Shown one piece after another: positions 33,428 through 44,879 of a stretch of 64,000 nt of DNA. Source of the DNA: Mytilus edulis. Lineage: Eukaryota > Mollusca > Bivalvia > Mytilida > Mytilidae. A program made the position numbers and the translations under genes. Under the pieces are notes generated by a model. It did not search any database and was not told the origin of the DNA. It was given only the letters and a program-made list of their open reading frames with translations. Positions within the stretch are counted from its first letter, which is position 1; the number at the start of each line of letters is the position of its first letter. The DNA lies in NCBI RefSeq assembly GCF_963676685.1, contig NC_092346.1, positions 28,037,133 through 28,101,132 of the forward strand, read 5' to 3'.

Positions 33428-35104
33428 TTACGATACTTGATACAAAGCGACTTTGTTTGACGTGTAACATAAGAGTATTAAATTTCTGTTCTTGTTGTAG
33501 CAAACAGCTGTTGGTGAAGACAGGTCATCACTAACATTTAAAACCTCTTTACTCTGTTTCCCGTCGTGCTGTATAAGTGTTAGATTGTAAGAACCATGAC
33601 TTAAAACATATACATTTTGATTATTGTCTACAGTTAAACCTGCCATTAAGTTTAGAGATTCATTTTTGAAAATCCAGATTATTTCCCCCTCAAAATTACA
33701 GCAGTTTACTGTTTGTTGATCCTGAACTGTATAGTATAGTTTGTCCTCGGTAGCAGTTATTACACAAACATACATGGTGTCGATTTTGATTGTTTGTAAT
33801 CTAGTCCCATGTGTGTCCAAAATAACTATCCCACGTTCTTTGACAACAGTAAAGAGTCTCCCATTGTGATAAGATATCCCGAAGCAACTTTGTTTACATC
33901 CTATTTTCTTTTCAATAGTATTTTTTTGAATGTTCAAAATTTCAATCAAATTGGCAAATGGATATGTTACAGCAATACGGTCTGTATCTATTTCTGTCAA
34001 ATCGTATGGCTTACTTGAGGTCTGTAAGATAACAACACTTTTTCCAGTGTCATCATACTCAATCAGTTTACCACTTCGCGAAAAATCTGCTATCAAAATT
34101 CTACCATTCGACATTATAAAACACCCTGTGACTAGACTCTGCGGTTGTAAGTCAAATTTCATCTTTAGCTGAAGATTGATGTCATGAATATTTCGAACTG
34201 ACCATCGAACTTGTATTTGAGCCTGATCAATCATAGCATCTTTTAACTGTAGATCGGCATTACTTTCGATTATGTGTATTTCGCCAAAATGCTTGACCTT
34301 GTTCATCAGGGAACTGACCATAGAATTTAATTTCATTTCAATTGTGTAGTTCTGTTCTCTGCCTATTTCGGCTTTTAATGTTTTAATTTTCCCCATTGTT
34401 ATGTTGTTCATCTGACATGTGCCAAGGAATACTTGAAGGTCAGATGCAAACAGTTTCATTTGTTGCGTCTGTTCCTCTAATTTTTCAAACTCTTTCTCCA
34501 TCACTTCCAACTTTTTAAGAAATTTACTGTATTTTAGCATATAGTTTTCAATTTTCCGTCTGAGTTTCAGGAGAATTTTTTCTTCTAGTGCATCTAAATG
34601 TTTGATGAGCTTTAGTTTTGTTTGCAGGATAGTATTTTTAATCATTTGTTCCTCTATATCGATTTTCTCTGATGCCGATAATCGGTTTTCAATACAGTGT
34701 CTTACGTGTTCTAATGTTCTAGATATCGAAATCTCTAGTTCTTTAAGTGCAGCTGAACTCTTTGCATTTTCAGCTACATCGTCTATTGAAATGATATCAT
34801 CCACCTGACAAGTTTTATGCGCAGATGGAACGCAAACACCACATATGGCAACACTATGAAATTTGCAAAATAAATCGAGCTTTTTTCCATGAATTTTGCA
34901 GGTCAGATCAAATGAAACATCTTGAATTTTCAAGTAGTCTTCGATGGCTATCACCTTGTGATCCCTTGTCAGTTTCAAAGATCTATGGCTTTTCTCACAA
35001 TCTGTACAAAATCCCTCTACGCAGTGGGTGCACCACTTCATCGCAAGATTTGTAATGCTTTCACATGCACATGGACCGCACGGTATTCTAGTATTGGATG
35101 CCAT
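33428..35104 (-). CDS. B-box / coiled-coil / beta-propeller protein (TRIM-like, no RING), 558 aa
   Basis: An intact single coding exon. Residues 9-49 form a B-box 1-like zinc site (C9, C12, C25, C28, C33, C36, H40, H49). Residues 69-99 form B-box 2 (C69, H72, C80, H83, C88, C91, H96, C99). Residues ~105-265 are rich in K/E/L heptads (LKKLEVMEKEFEKLEEQ), a coiled coil for self-association. Residues ~320-558 carry repeated blade-like segments (GRILIADFSRSGKLIEYDD, NVYVLSHGSYNL), as in NHL-type beta-propellers of TRIM2/3/71 relatives. No RING precedes the B-boxes, so ubiquitin-ligase activity is not implied; an adaptor or RNA/protein-binding role is inferred. An acceptor (TTTATTTATAG) 9 bp before the ATG suggests a 5' non-coding exon upstream. 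A broken paralogue lies at 24443-26120. Such proteins are greatly expanded in bivalves. Confidence 0.88.
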   Translation of the reverse strand: MASNTRIPCGPCACESITNLAMKWCTHCVEGFCTDCEKSHRSLKLTRDHKVIAIEDYLKIQDVSFDLTCKIHGKKLDLFCKFHSVAICGVCVPSAHKTCQVDDIISIDDVAENAKSSAALKELEISISRTLEHVRHCIENRLSASEKIDIEEQMIKNTILQTKLKLIKHLDALEEKILLKLRRKIENYMLKYSKFLKKLEVMEKEFEKLEEQTQQMKLFASDLQVFLGTCQMNNITMGKIKTLKAEIGREQNYTIEMKLNSMVSSLMNKVKHFGEIHIIESNADLQLKDAMIDQAQIQVRWSVRNIHDINLQLKMKFDLQPQSLVTGCFIMSNGRILIADFSRSGKLIEYDDTGKSVVILQTSSKPYDLTEIDTDRIAVTYPFANLIEILNIQKNTIEKKIGCKQSCFGISYHNGRLFTVVKERGIVILDTHGTRLQTIKIDTMYVCVITATEDKLYYTVQDQQTVNCCNFEGEIIWIFKNESLNLMAGLTVDNNQNVYVLSHGSYNLTLIQHDGKQSKEVLNVSDDLSSPTAVCYNKNRNLILLCYTSNKVALYQVS

Positions 35105-35229
35105 AATATCTACCTATAAATAAATACAAGGTGAAAAAACATTATTTTGTTTTCTAAAACTTCAAACTGATATCTATAATTTCAGCGTTTTATGCTGTAA
35201 ATTATGAATAAAAATAAAAACACATTATT

Positions 35230-35865
35230 ATAAGTCTGTAAAGAGTCTCTAATTAATCAGTGACATACAAGTGGCATAAAGATCTATACAAAACATAGTA
35301 TTTTATTGCTAAAAAATGGAAATGTTATAGAAAGGCAACGCCTTTTCGTCTTATTTTGGGGACATGTTTGGGAAATTATATTGTTTGGTTCTGTGTCTGT
35401 CAAATACTTGTAACACAATTAAACGGTATCGGTTTTAAAAACACACAAAAAATATATAAGGGAATCGCTAATGATTCATCATTCATTAAAATGTGTTATA
35501 AACTTCCAAGCGGACATCATTATCGCATTGACAATCATACCATATCTGTTGTAATGTCACGTGGCCATCACATGATTTTTTTCCCCAGACAATAGTTTCT
35601 TTTTCTGGCGCTTTTGGTTGTCAATTTTGAAATAAGAATATGTATGCTAAAGGTAAAAATAAATGTAAACAAAACACACATAAAAGATTCCCAAAATATA
35701 TATATGATTGAAAAAAGATGTATTGTGGGAGGAAACAATTTCATGAATATTTCTGTAAAACTCAAATCAAAGAGGCAACATTTCATGGCAATGAATACTA
35801 TCTAATACTTTGATACTGTGAAAACTCTATAGGTAACGCTTTTTCACAGGACACTATTATGTCTT
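35230..35865. other. Intergenic with one doubtful small open frame
   Basis: 35356-35595 (plus) could encode 79 aa beginning MGTCLGNYIVWFCVCQILV, a signal-peptide-like start followed by a basic, histidine-containing stretch. No homologue recognised, no splice context and no duplicate to support it, so it is recorded only as a possibility. Confidence 0.2.
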
Positions 35866-35869
35866 ACAC

Positions 35870-36110
35870 TTAGTCGATACCAATACTAATGGACGTTTCG
35901 TCCCAATGGTATCACCAGCCCAGTAGTCAGCACTTCTGTGTTGACATGAATATCAAATGTTTGGTCATTTTTATAAATTTCCTGTTTACAAAACTTTTGT
36001 CGAAAAACTAAGGATTTTCTTATCCCAGGCATAGATTACCTTAGCCGTATTTGGCACAACTTTTTGGAAATTTGGGATCCTCAATGCTCTTCTACTTTGC
36101 TAGTATAAAA
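35870..36110 (+). repeat. Hammerhead repeat, body only (ribozyme missing)
   Basis: Carries the unit landmarks GGTATCACCAGCCCAGTAGTC, CAGCACTTC...GTGTTGACATGAATATC and CTTAGCCGTATTTGGCAC but stops at about 36105 (TCTACTTTG) before the ribozyme. Confidence 0.7.
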
Positions 36111-37011
36111 ACGTAACTTGAGCAAATAAATTAAATATATCCAATTAAAATAAATGTCAAATGTACATAAACAATCGTTTATAGCATTGTTATAACACTC
36201 ACTTAACCTAGTAAATATATCCTGTGTCCACAAAGTGATAAAGTTATGTAAAACAAGAACATTGAATTGTCATTTTATATTTATACAAATTGCAATCAGA
36301 CACTATCTTATGAAGTGATAAATTAATAAAGTTATCGCTATCGGTATTCTATTCACTAAAATTGAAATGTAATCATTTTCAGTGGGATCATTTGCACGGA
36401 TAAATTATTTCGTTTCTATACTTTTGTGTAACTTTTCGGGGGATAAAAGGGTGATTTTTTTCTTTACTCTTGTAAAAGAAGGGGTTTATTCTTTGTTAAA
36501 TAAAGGCAACAGTAGTATACCACTGTTCAAAATTCAAAACTCTAATTAAATATAAGAGGAGAACAACGACACAACACCGAAACGCAATACACACAGAAAC
36601 GGACCAAGCATCAGACAAAACACCACAAGAATAACAAATATAACATGAAAACCAAATACATGAATTTGGGATAGACAAGTACCGTGCCACGTCTTATCTC
36701 AATATCTCAAAAATAAGAGAAAACACAAACGACTCAACGTTTAAATGCAACACACACAGAAACGAACAATAATATAACACTGGCCATCTTCCTGACTTGG
36801 TACAGGACACTTTTAAAGGGGAATAAAAGTGGTGGGTTGAACCTGGTTTTGTGGCATGCCAAACCTCGCACTTTAATGGCAAAGTTAAATATAACATTGA
36901 AATGACAACATAATATTACAGGACTACAATACAAATAAATAGGAGAACATATTAGACAAAGAAAAACATCATTAATAGATAACAAAAAGCATCAGGTTTT
37001 AAATTCAATAC

Positions 37012-37060
37012 GCCAAAAACGCGCCTTGTCCACACAAGACTCACCAGTGACGCCCAGATA
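37012..37060 (-). ncRNA. Hammerhead ribozyme remnant in RT-element tail
   Basis: Minus strand CTGGTGA ... GTC...GAC, AAGG in place of GAAA. The 241 bp tandem duplication begins within its stem I (37051). Confidence 0.5.
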
Positions 37061-37811
37061 TAAAAGATCGAAAGTGAAAAAAGTACAAAGTTGTACAGCA
37101 CTGAAGATTAACAGTTGAAAAGGTTTCGCCAAATACGGCATTGTTTTTATGCCCGGGATAAGAACATCCTTATTATATAGAACAATTCATGCTATTGCAA
37201 ACATTAAATTTTAACAAATTAATATGAAAGAGATTTACATAATGAAACTGAAGTATTAACTAATTACAGAAAACTAAACCCGAATACATAACGCCCAGAT
37301 ATAAAAGATCGAAAGTGAAAAAAGTACAAAGTTGTACAGCACTGAAGATCAAAAGTTGAAAAGGTTTTGCCAAATACGGCATTGTTTTTATGCCCGGGAT
37401 AAGAACATCCTTATTATATAGAACAATTCATGCTATAGCATTAAATTTTAACAAATGAATATGAAAGAGATATACATAATGAAACTGAAGTATTAACTAA
37501 TTACAGAAAACTAAACCCGAATACATAATGCTAAGTTTAACACAGAATAGACACACCCGAATCAGTCCAGGCGTCAACGTAATTAAAAAGATGTGACGTC
37601 ACATACGATGGCGAAAAGGCACAAACGTTATGCCACATTTGAATTTATGAAATTTAGAAACAGCATGACGTCACATATGAAAAATTATCATTCAAAAGTG
37701 AGATAGAAATAGGAGATTATATTAGAACTAAATACTGATAATCCATGATCATTTAAACAAAATGCATATTGCAATACTTATTAATAGCAATTAACTGTAA
37801 TATATATATAT

Positions 37812-38395
37812 ACTACGGATTACAAATGTGTCGAGGTTTGTGATTGGATAACAACACAGAGATGTCAGTATATATTCAGGAAACTGCCGGGGTATATACG
37901 ACGTTTTTATCCCCAATTGGAACCTCAAAAACGTCATCATAACACCGGTTACTATATGTGACGTAGTCAAAAGCTATCAGACTGTCAGAGGCTCACAGAG
38001 GGAAAATAATGACGTGCTTCAGTCAATAATACATTTTTGATACAAAATCACGCATTTTACACTTTTAATACTTAAATTTAATGTTAAAAGTGTTATTATA
38101 AATTATTACATACACAATAAAATTATGTTCACAGCAAATTAGAAAATCCTTCACGTATGCCGAACATATCAGGTTGGGTTTTTCAATATATGTGTTGTCA
38201 ACAAATACCTGCACTGGAAAATAACATTAAGTCAGGGGTAATCCGTAATATATGTGTAATTCAGGTCTCAGAAAGGGTATATACTGTGACATTCCCGGCT
38301 TAGGTCTTATATACCCTTCGCCTTCGGCTCAGGGGATATAAACTCTAAGCCGGGAATGTCACAGTATATACCCTGTCTGAGACCTGAATAACATA
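37812..38395. mobile_element. Inverted-repeat insertion with a 44 bp-stem hairpin
   Basis: Copies 1 and 3 of the same tail lack this DNA. A first sub-element is bracketed by TACGGATTA (about 37817) and TAATCCGTA (about 38239). It is followed by a hairpin: arms 38259-38302 and 38346-38389 pair over 44 bp with one mismatch, around a 43 bp loop that itself contains CGCCTTCGGCT. No coding sequence. Confidence 0.75.
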
Positions 38396-38713
38396 TAATG
38401 TTCAGGTTTGTTATGAATCCAACTTCAAACGTAAATAATCGTACAAAATTTAATATAATTAATAAAGGCGGTGATTAATTTTTCTATCCATAACACCTAA
38501 ATATAATAAAAAGACGTCAACACATTTGACAAAATCCGATGAGAATTACAAATATAACATTAAACATGTAAACTAAATACATGAATTTGGGATAAACAAG
38601 TACAGAAACACGTCTGATAGTAATGCGAATTCACATTCAGCAAAACAGTCACAATCGGGAATAAGTCACATTTGGTAAATAAAAGATTAGACGACATAAT
38701 GACAAACCACAAT

Positions 38714-39550
38714 CTACCATGTGGTAAAAATGTCCTTAGCTAGTTTGGTTAAAGAAACATCATATGGATCCACCAATTCGTGATGGTGTCCATAAAATTT
38801 ACGGAGTGTCAATTTTAATCTGTCCTCCTCATAACTTTGTTGGAGCAGTTTCTGCGTAAGTAGCACACTCCTGTATATGAAGTCCGTATAGTGTGAACAA
38901 GCACGTGAATAACGTATCAATTGTGATATGTAAACACCATACGAAGGGGCAGAGGGTATGTTACTGCTGAGAAATGGGAAATTGATAATTGGGAAGTTGA
39001 AATCGTCCCGTTTATCATAGATTTTCTTGTGAAGTCGTCCATCTACGTCAATATTGAGGAAAAGATCAAGGTATGAAGCAGTCCTTCTAGTTTCAGTAGT
39101 ATCCTTAATTTCAAGTTCACTGGGATATATGAGATGTAAGTATTGGTTGAAGTATGGGTTGTTCAATGATAAAACATCATCAATATATCGGAAAGTAAAA
39201 TTAAAGAATTTCGCAAGGTGCTTTTTCTTTTTGTCTTTTAGAAGGTTCTGAATAAATTCTGCTTCATACGAATACAAAAACAAATCAGCCATCAGGGGTG
39301 CACAATTAGTACCCATTGGAATGCCGACTGTCTGTTGAAATATAAATCCTCCAAACTCAACAAATATATTGTCGATCAAAAAGTCCAGCGTTTTAATGAT
39401 ATCATCTTCAGTATATTTTCTGGAAGATTCAGTGTGATTCTTCACAAAATATGAATTATTGTATCCCAAAACAAGAAATTTGTATCTACGATTCCCATTT
39501 TTATAGAAAAAGCTCTGTAATTCGACATCTTTTGTTTACGAATATTCTGT
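38714..39550 (-). pseudogene. Reverse transcriptase of a Penelope-like element, copy 2 (5' truncated)
   Basis: A 251-codon open frame from GYNNSYFVKNH through GIPMGTNCAPLMAD, FRYIDDVLSLNN to the stop at 38714. In-frame sequence extends upstream without a methionine (FFYKNGNRRYKFLVLG) to about 39520. A frameshift then connects to a short earlier stretch, so the start at 39469 is not biological. The palm motifs B and C (GIPMGT, YIDD) are intact; the motif A region and the N-terminal half are absent. This is the best-preserved of the three copies for the part it covers. Confidence 0.82.
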
Positions 39551-39779
39551 ATCAACTTCACAAATAATACACGATGATCTTGAAGTATAGATGCTATGTA
39601 CTGACGTTTTGTTATATCTTAATAACGTGTTGTAGTATTCTTTTATTTTTCTTTATCAATTAATACTTTTACTGTTTAGTCTATATTTGGCAATATCCAT
39701 TTGACGTGAATATGTACTCATACATTCCGTCATTATGTTATTGCGCTTTGGTAAAGGAGTATGTTCGGTAAGGTCCTAA

Positions 39780-39955
39780 AATAGCCCCCCCCCCCTTTTT
39801 TAGCTTAAATTTTAAATTCGGATTTATTAACCAATATCACAATAAATTATAGCTAATAGTGACTAGATAGGAAATAATCCATTTTCAAAAATCCACGTGT
39901 TAGAATTAAACTTTGACAAGAACAGTTCTGTTTAACTTTCTGACATGTCTTTCAT
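39780..39955. other. Low-information stretch with C/T homopolymers
   Basis: A CCCCCCCCCC/TTTTT run near 39787-39800 and AT-rich sequence; no gene. Confidence 0.4.
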
Positions 39956-40390
39956 ATGAAAAAGAAGATGTGGTATGATTGCCAATGAGACAACTATCCA
40001 CAAAAGACAGAAATGACACAGACATTAACAACTGTAGGTCACCGTACGGCTTTCAACAATGAGCAAAGCCCATGCCTCATTGTCAGCTATAAAAGGCCCC
40101 GATAAGACAATGTAAAACAATTCAAACGAGAAAACTAACGGCCTTATTTATGTTAAAAAAAATGAACGAAAAACAAATATGTTACAGATAAACAAACGAC
40201 AACCACTGAATTTACAATCTCCTGACTTGGAACAGGTACCTACATAAAGAATATGGCGGGGTTAAACATTTTAGCAGGATCCTGGGATAGGGGTATAACA
40301 GTACAACATAACAACTATAAAAATCAGTTGAAAAAGGCTTAACTCATCAGATGGACAAAAATACAAGTGGACTTGCCCGGGTTCTTATAG
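39955..40390 (+). repeat. Interspersed repeat family B
   Basis: Begins GAAAAAGAAGATGTGGTATG-like and continues through AATGAGCAAAGCCCATG, AAAACTAACGGCC and ACTCATCAGATGGACAAA to about 40385. It carries an extra ~110 bp (TTGGAACAGG ... GGATCCTGGGATA) relative to 6955-7860. Confidence 0.75.
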
Positions 40391-41040
40391 TTTTTTTCAG
40401 AAACAAATCATTGATCTACATGTTAAGGTGGTGATTTCCTGTTATATGCTTGCAACTTCCAGGAATCAACAGAATCAACAATAGATTTTAATATATGCCA
40501 TGTACATTATACTATCAAATATGTACCCGTTTATGGCCATTTTAGTTGAACCTTACCAAATCAACCTATCAATTTTTTATCAATATGTTTGTATTTATCA
40601 AATTTAATAGATACACATCACAATCAGAAACTCTTATTTTAAAAATAAATGTATAATGTTATCATCGCATTACAAATAAACATATTTTTCTTAAATTGAA
40701 TATTATTGTAAACTGCTATTTATATACAAGATAGCTTTGATGATTTATTTTTTCAGATAGTTGTAGATAAATTTAAAGGCACAATCGAATAGAAAAAAGG
40801 ATATGCGGTATCTATCCCTGAAACAACATCAGTACATGCACGACAAAAAAAAACATACAAAAAACAAAGGAAAGGCCATATTCACCAAAAATACATTCAG
40901 GTATGATTATAGACAAACCATAAAGAGGTCTGTGATTGGTATAAGACTTCTAACGTATGGCGGAGTAACTTGTTGTCTGAATCTTTTCCTAACCCCACCC
41001 CTCATTTTTTAATCTCAAACAGCAGAATAAGAATAAGTAC
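40390..41040. other. Intergenic, no gene seen
   Basis: No exon, repeat end or RNA gene recognised. Confidence 0.5.
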
Positions 41041-41044
41041 AAAA

Positions 41045-41424
41045 ACTAGAGGCTCTAAAGAGCCTGTGTCGCTCACCTTGGTCTATGTGAATATTAAACA
41101 AAGGAGGCACTTGAATTCATGACAAAATTGTGTTTTGGTGATGGTGATGTGTTTGTACATCTAACTTTACTGAACATTTTTGCTGCTTACAATTATTTCT
41201 ATCTATATTGAACTTGGCCTAGTAGTTTCAGTGGAAATGTTAGTTAAAATTTACAAATTTTATTAAAAATTTTAAAAATTGACCATAAAGGACAATAACT
41301 CCTTAGGGGGTCAATTGATCATTTTGGTCATGTTGACTGATTTGTAAATCTTACTTTGTTGACCATTATTGCTGTTTACAGTTTATCTCTATCTATAATA
41401 ATATTCAAGATAATAACCAATAAA
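41045..41424 (+). mobile_element. Terminal-hairpin element, 5' fragment
   Basis: Starts CTAGAGGCTCTAAAGAGCCT (a perfect palindrome) then GTGTCGCTCACCTTGG, exactly as at 41834. It breaks off at about 41424 where a different element begins. Confidence 0.7.
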
Positions 41425-41833
41425 GGGCTGCGCTTTAGCGCATGATACGCCCGTTGCTCTTTTAACTTGTCTTTTAATGAATTTATATGATCAACTAGAA
41501 ATAGTGTGAGCCCTGTCAAATACCACCCCCCTCCCAAAATAATAAATAAAAATGCACAAAAAAAATGGCACTATTAAGGCTACCTCAAATTTAACTTAGT
41601 TTGTTGTCTACAAGAAGTTAAATGTTTTAAATTGAACTAAAGAATTTACAAGTTTTATGTTTTCATCAGATTTTATTAAGTATTATTTGTTACATCAATA
41701 GATATAAACAATTCATCAAAGTTTCATGGACATTGGTGAAAGCCTTTTTGAGTTAAAGTCCGAAGTGTTAAAAATCCCCCTTTTTTATGAATAAAGCCCC
41801 ATAAATCCAAAACTTAAAATCTGAAATTTATAA
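41425..41833 (+). repeat. Interspersed element beginning AAGGGCTGCGCTTTAGCGC
   Basis: Distinct AT-rich sequence between the two terminal-hairpin copies. Its left edge has a small palindrome (GCGCTTTAGCGC). No coding capacity. Confidence 0.5.
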
Positions 41834-43052
41834 CTAGAGGCTCTATTAAAGAGCCTGTGTCGCTCACCTTGGTCTATGTGAATATTAAACAAAGGAAGCA
41901 GATGGATTCATGACAAAATTGTGTTTTTGTGATGGTGATGTGTTTGTACATCTTACTTTACTGAACATTCTTGCTGCTTACAATTATCTCTATCTATAAT
42001 AAACTTGGCCCAGTAGTTTCTGTGGAAAATGTTAACGGTAGTAAAAATTTACAAATTTTATGAACATTGTTCAAAATTGACTATAAAGGACAATAACTCC
42101 TTAGGGGGTCAATTGACCATTTTGGTCATGTTGACTTATTTGTAAATCTTACTTTAATGGCTGAACATTATTGATGTTTACAGTATATCTCTATCTATAA
42201 TAATATTCAAGATAATAACCAAAAACAGCAAAATTTCCTTAAAATTACCAATTCAGGGGCAGCAACCCAACAAGAGGTTCTCTGATTCATCTGAAAATTT
42301 CAGGGCAGATAGATCTTGACCAGATAAATTATTTTACCCATGTCAGATTTGCTTTGAATGCTTTGGTTTTTGAGTTATAAGCCAAAAACTGCATTTCACT
42401 CCTATTTTCTATTTTAAGCCATGGCGGCCATCTTGGTTGGTTTGGCGGGTCATGCAACACATTTTTTAAACTAGATATCCCAAAGATGATTGTGGCCAAG
42501 TTTGGATTAATTTGGACCAGCAGTTTCAGAGGAGAAGATTTTTGTAAAAGATATATAAAATTTACGAAAAATTATTAAAAAATGACTTTAAAGGGCAATA
42601 ACTCCTAAAGGGGACAACTGACCATTTTGGTCATATTGACTTATTTGTAAATCTTACTTTGCTGAACATTATTGCTGTTTACAGTTTATCTCTATCTATA
42701 ATAATATTCAAGATAATAACCAAAAACAGCAAAATTTCCCTAAAATTAGCTATTCAGGGGCAGCAACCCAACAACGGGTTGTTCAATTTATCTTTAAATT
42801 TCAGGGCAGATAGATGTTGACCTAAGAAACAAATTTACCCATGTCAGATTTGCTCTAAATGCTTTTGTTTTTGAGTTATAAGCCAAAAACTGCATTTTAC
42901 CCCTATGTTCTATTTTTAGCCATGGCGGCCATCTTGGTGGGTTTGGCGGGTTACGCCACACATTTTTTAAACTAGATACCCAAATGATGATTGTGGCCAA
43001 GTTTGGTTTAATTTGGTCCAGTAGTTTCAGAGGAGAAGATTTTTGTAAAAGT

Positions 43053-43091
<39 letters not shown>

Positions 43092-43165
43092 ACGACGGAC
43101 GACGGACGACGGACGCCAAGTGATGAGAAAAGCTCACTTGGCCCTTCGGGCCAGGTGAGCTAATA
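41834..43165 (+). mobile_element. Terminal-hairpin element with ACG microsatellite, near-complete
   Basis: The 5' end is CTAGAGGCTCTATTAAAGAGCC followed by TCGCTCACCTTGG. The body has an internal repeat of ~500 bp (GGCAATAACTCC...GGTCAATTGACCATTTTGG...ATAATATTCAAGATAATAACC at 42085-42235 and 42595-42740). A CCATGGCGGCCATCTTGG motif also occurs twice (42418, 42919). The 3' end is a (GAC)n/(GACGGAC)n run (43054-43113), then a hairpin ACTTGGCCCTTCGGGCCAGGT and GAGCTAA. A 3' hairpin before CTAA recalls Helitrons; the GCTCACC...GGTGAGC inverted ends argue for another origin. No transposase or helicase frame is present. Confidence 0.7.
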
Positions 43166-43633
43166 AACGTACAAACTCGTAACAAAAATATCAAACAAAA
43201 AAGTTTAACATAGTTTAATTAAGTTCAAATAAACACAATTTCACCATGATTGTCGACATCAACGATAGTGAAACCTGTTGTGGTCCTGTAATACGTTCTT
43301 TCTTCGGAATTGCACATTTTTGATTCAACTAAAGCGGCGTTGGCAACTGCTATTGTTATACGAAGCGCATCATTTCGCAAACTAGTTGCCAGGTAAAAAA
43401 AAAAATTTTAAAAATGCCCTTTTCATGGACGATAAATAAACCAGAGAACTTGCTACAATGTAGACCAACATTCGTCTGTAAACTAGATTTTAATTCATGG
43501 CGGATAATGGTTAATTTGAAGGCTTGTGTGCATAAAAGGCTATGTCCCTTTCAGTTTTAATGCTTACTTGATAAGAAGATAACGTCAAATTCAAGGTAAT
43601 TTTTCCTTAGTTAGATAAATCAAGTCTAAAATA

Positions 43634-44873
43634 TACACATGGAAAAAAGTATTGCAACACCTTGATTTTTTTAAATTTGAAAAATTAGCCTCTTTTTTTG
43701 GAATGAAACATAATAAAATATTTGTATAATATTATTGAAACATAGTTTATGATAAGATTGGCATTGACACGACCACAAAATGTTTGAAAAAAAATGAATT
43801 ATTTAACCACAATTTTAATTACAAAATGAAGTGTTTTTTGTACAAAAAAAATGCATTTTACAACTTTTACTGTAGTCAAACTTAACAATGCCAGACATTT
43901 CAAAATTAATCTTCAGATGACTGTTCACATCATGGTTGATCGTTATACGCCAAAGAATTAGTAATTTGTGCGTAGCGTCCATTCAAACAGATAACCGCAT
44001 CTAAACGTCTTCTGATTCCTGCCAAAAATCGACTAATTTGTTGCTAAGGTAGCAGCAACCCTTTCTGATGAAGGGCATTGTTTATTTCATGATGTGTTTG
44101 AACTGGGGTGTCCTTACGCGCACGTTCCGCCCAATAATGTCCTATATATGCTCGATATGGTTCGAATCCGGGCCACGATCCGTCCAAGGAAGATGAACCG
44201 AATTCCATTGGATCAATGGATCTTCCTCCACGATGCTAATTTTCAACGTATTATAAGCGAGCTCTGCACTACATTGGATACGGAAAACTGTGGGTCTGTT
44301 CGTAAGCAAAGGTCTCCGAAATGGTTTTATCGCACGATAACCAGTATCGATAAGTCGATCTTGAACAGTTCTTGTTAAAAGGCTCATGTATGCCCACCAC
44401 TCTATTTTTAGGATTGTATTGTATGCAATGGGTTTCCTTCTGACCAACCTTCGTTGATTTTCCCGAGCAAATGGTATAGGGGGTCTTCTTTATCTCGGAA
44501 GGTCTTAAACATCGTTAAGTGCCTAATTTTTATTCTCAAAACGACTTATAGTGGAATGGTGATGACCAACATACGTGCAGTTGTTACAGCGACATCCCTG
44601 CTTCTCTAATGCTGATAATCTGCCATCTTGCTGCAGTTTAGAGTTGCCGAGGACCCATTGCAAGGTGTCAATCACATAACTTTAAAAACTTGGTTATTTA
44701 AAGTGTTGAAAACAATGAGGATGAAAACATCTGTTTTGCTGTTTACGGGTACAGTAGCTGCATGTGCAGATAAAACCTTCTCGAGTCAATATTTATTGAT
44801 TAAACTCAGGTGTTTTTTTGTTTCAATTTCAATTTGGTATTGCAATACTTTTTTCCGCGTGTATACATTACCC
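43634..44873 (-). mobile_element. Tc1/mariner-type transposon, 1240 bp, TA target duplication
   Basis: Terminal inverted repeats of 28 bp (TACACATGGAAAAAAGTATT... on the left, matching the complement of ...AATACTTTTTTCCGCGTGTA on the right, three mismatches) are flanked by TA at 43632-43633 and 44874-44875. The element's interior holds the remains of a Tc1-like transposase on the minus strand. Non-autonomous now. Confidence 0.88.
44100..44447 (-). pseudogene. Tc1-like transposase remnant
   Basis: The minus-strand frame reads TVQDRLIDTGYRAIKPFRRP, a Tc1-type DNA-binding helix-turn-helix region, followed after a deletion by LPWTDRGPDSNHIEHI, equivalent to the LPWPARSPDLNPIEH segment before the last catalytic residue of Tc1 transposases. 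The first two catalytic aspartates are missing. Adjacent minus-strand sequence continues toward 44100 in another frame. The overlapping plus-strand frame at 44094 is a shadow. Confidence 0.75.
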
Positions 44874-44879
44874 TGCTTA

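Larger units (their letters stand above)
36480..38713 (-). repeat. RT-element tail (copy 2), with internal duplication and foldback insertion
   Basis: On the minus strand it follows RT copy 2. It contains, from distal to proximal, the GCGAGGTTTGGCATGCC block (about 36853-36870), a ribozyme remnant (37012-37060), a 241 bp tandem duplication (37051-37291 / 37292-37520), TGACGTCA sites near 37595 and 37664, and an insertion at about 37812-38395 absent from copies 1 and 3. Confidence 0.75.

Noticed and set aside
36496-36985. Overlapping frames resembling small membrane proteins (also 14741, 54791, 55162)
   Set aside because: They are translations of T/C-rich family C repeat copies. Frames are not maintained between copies.
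44094-44378. Plus-strand 94-codon frame inside the Tc1-like element
   Set aside because: It is the complement of the recognisable minus-strand transposase remnant.
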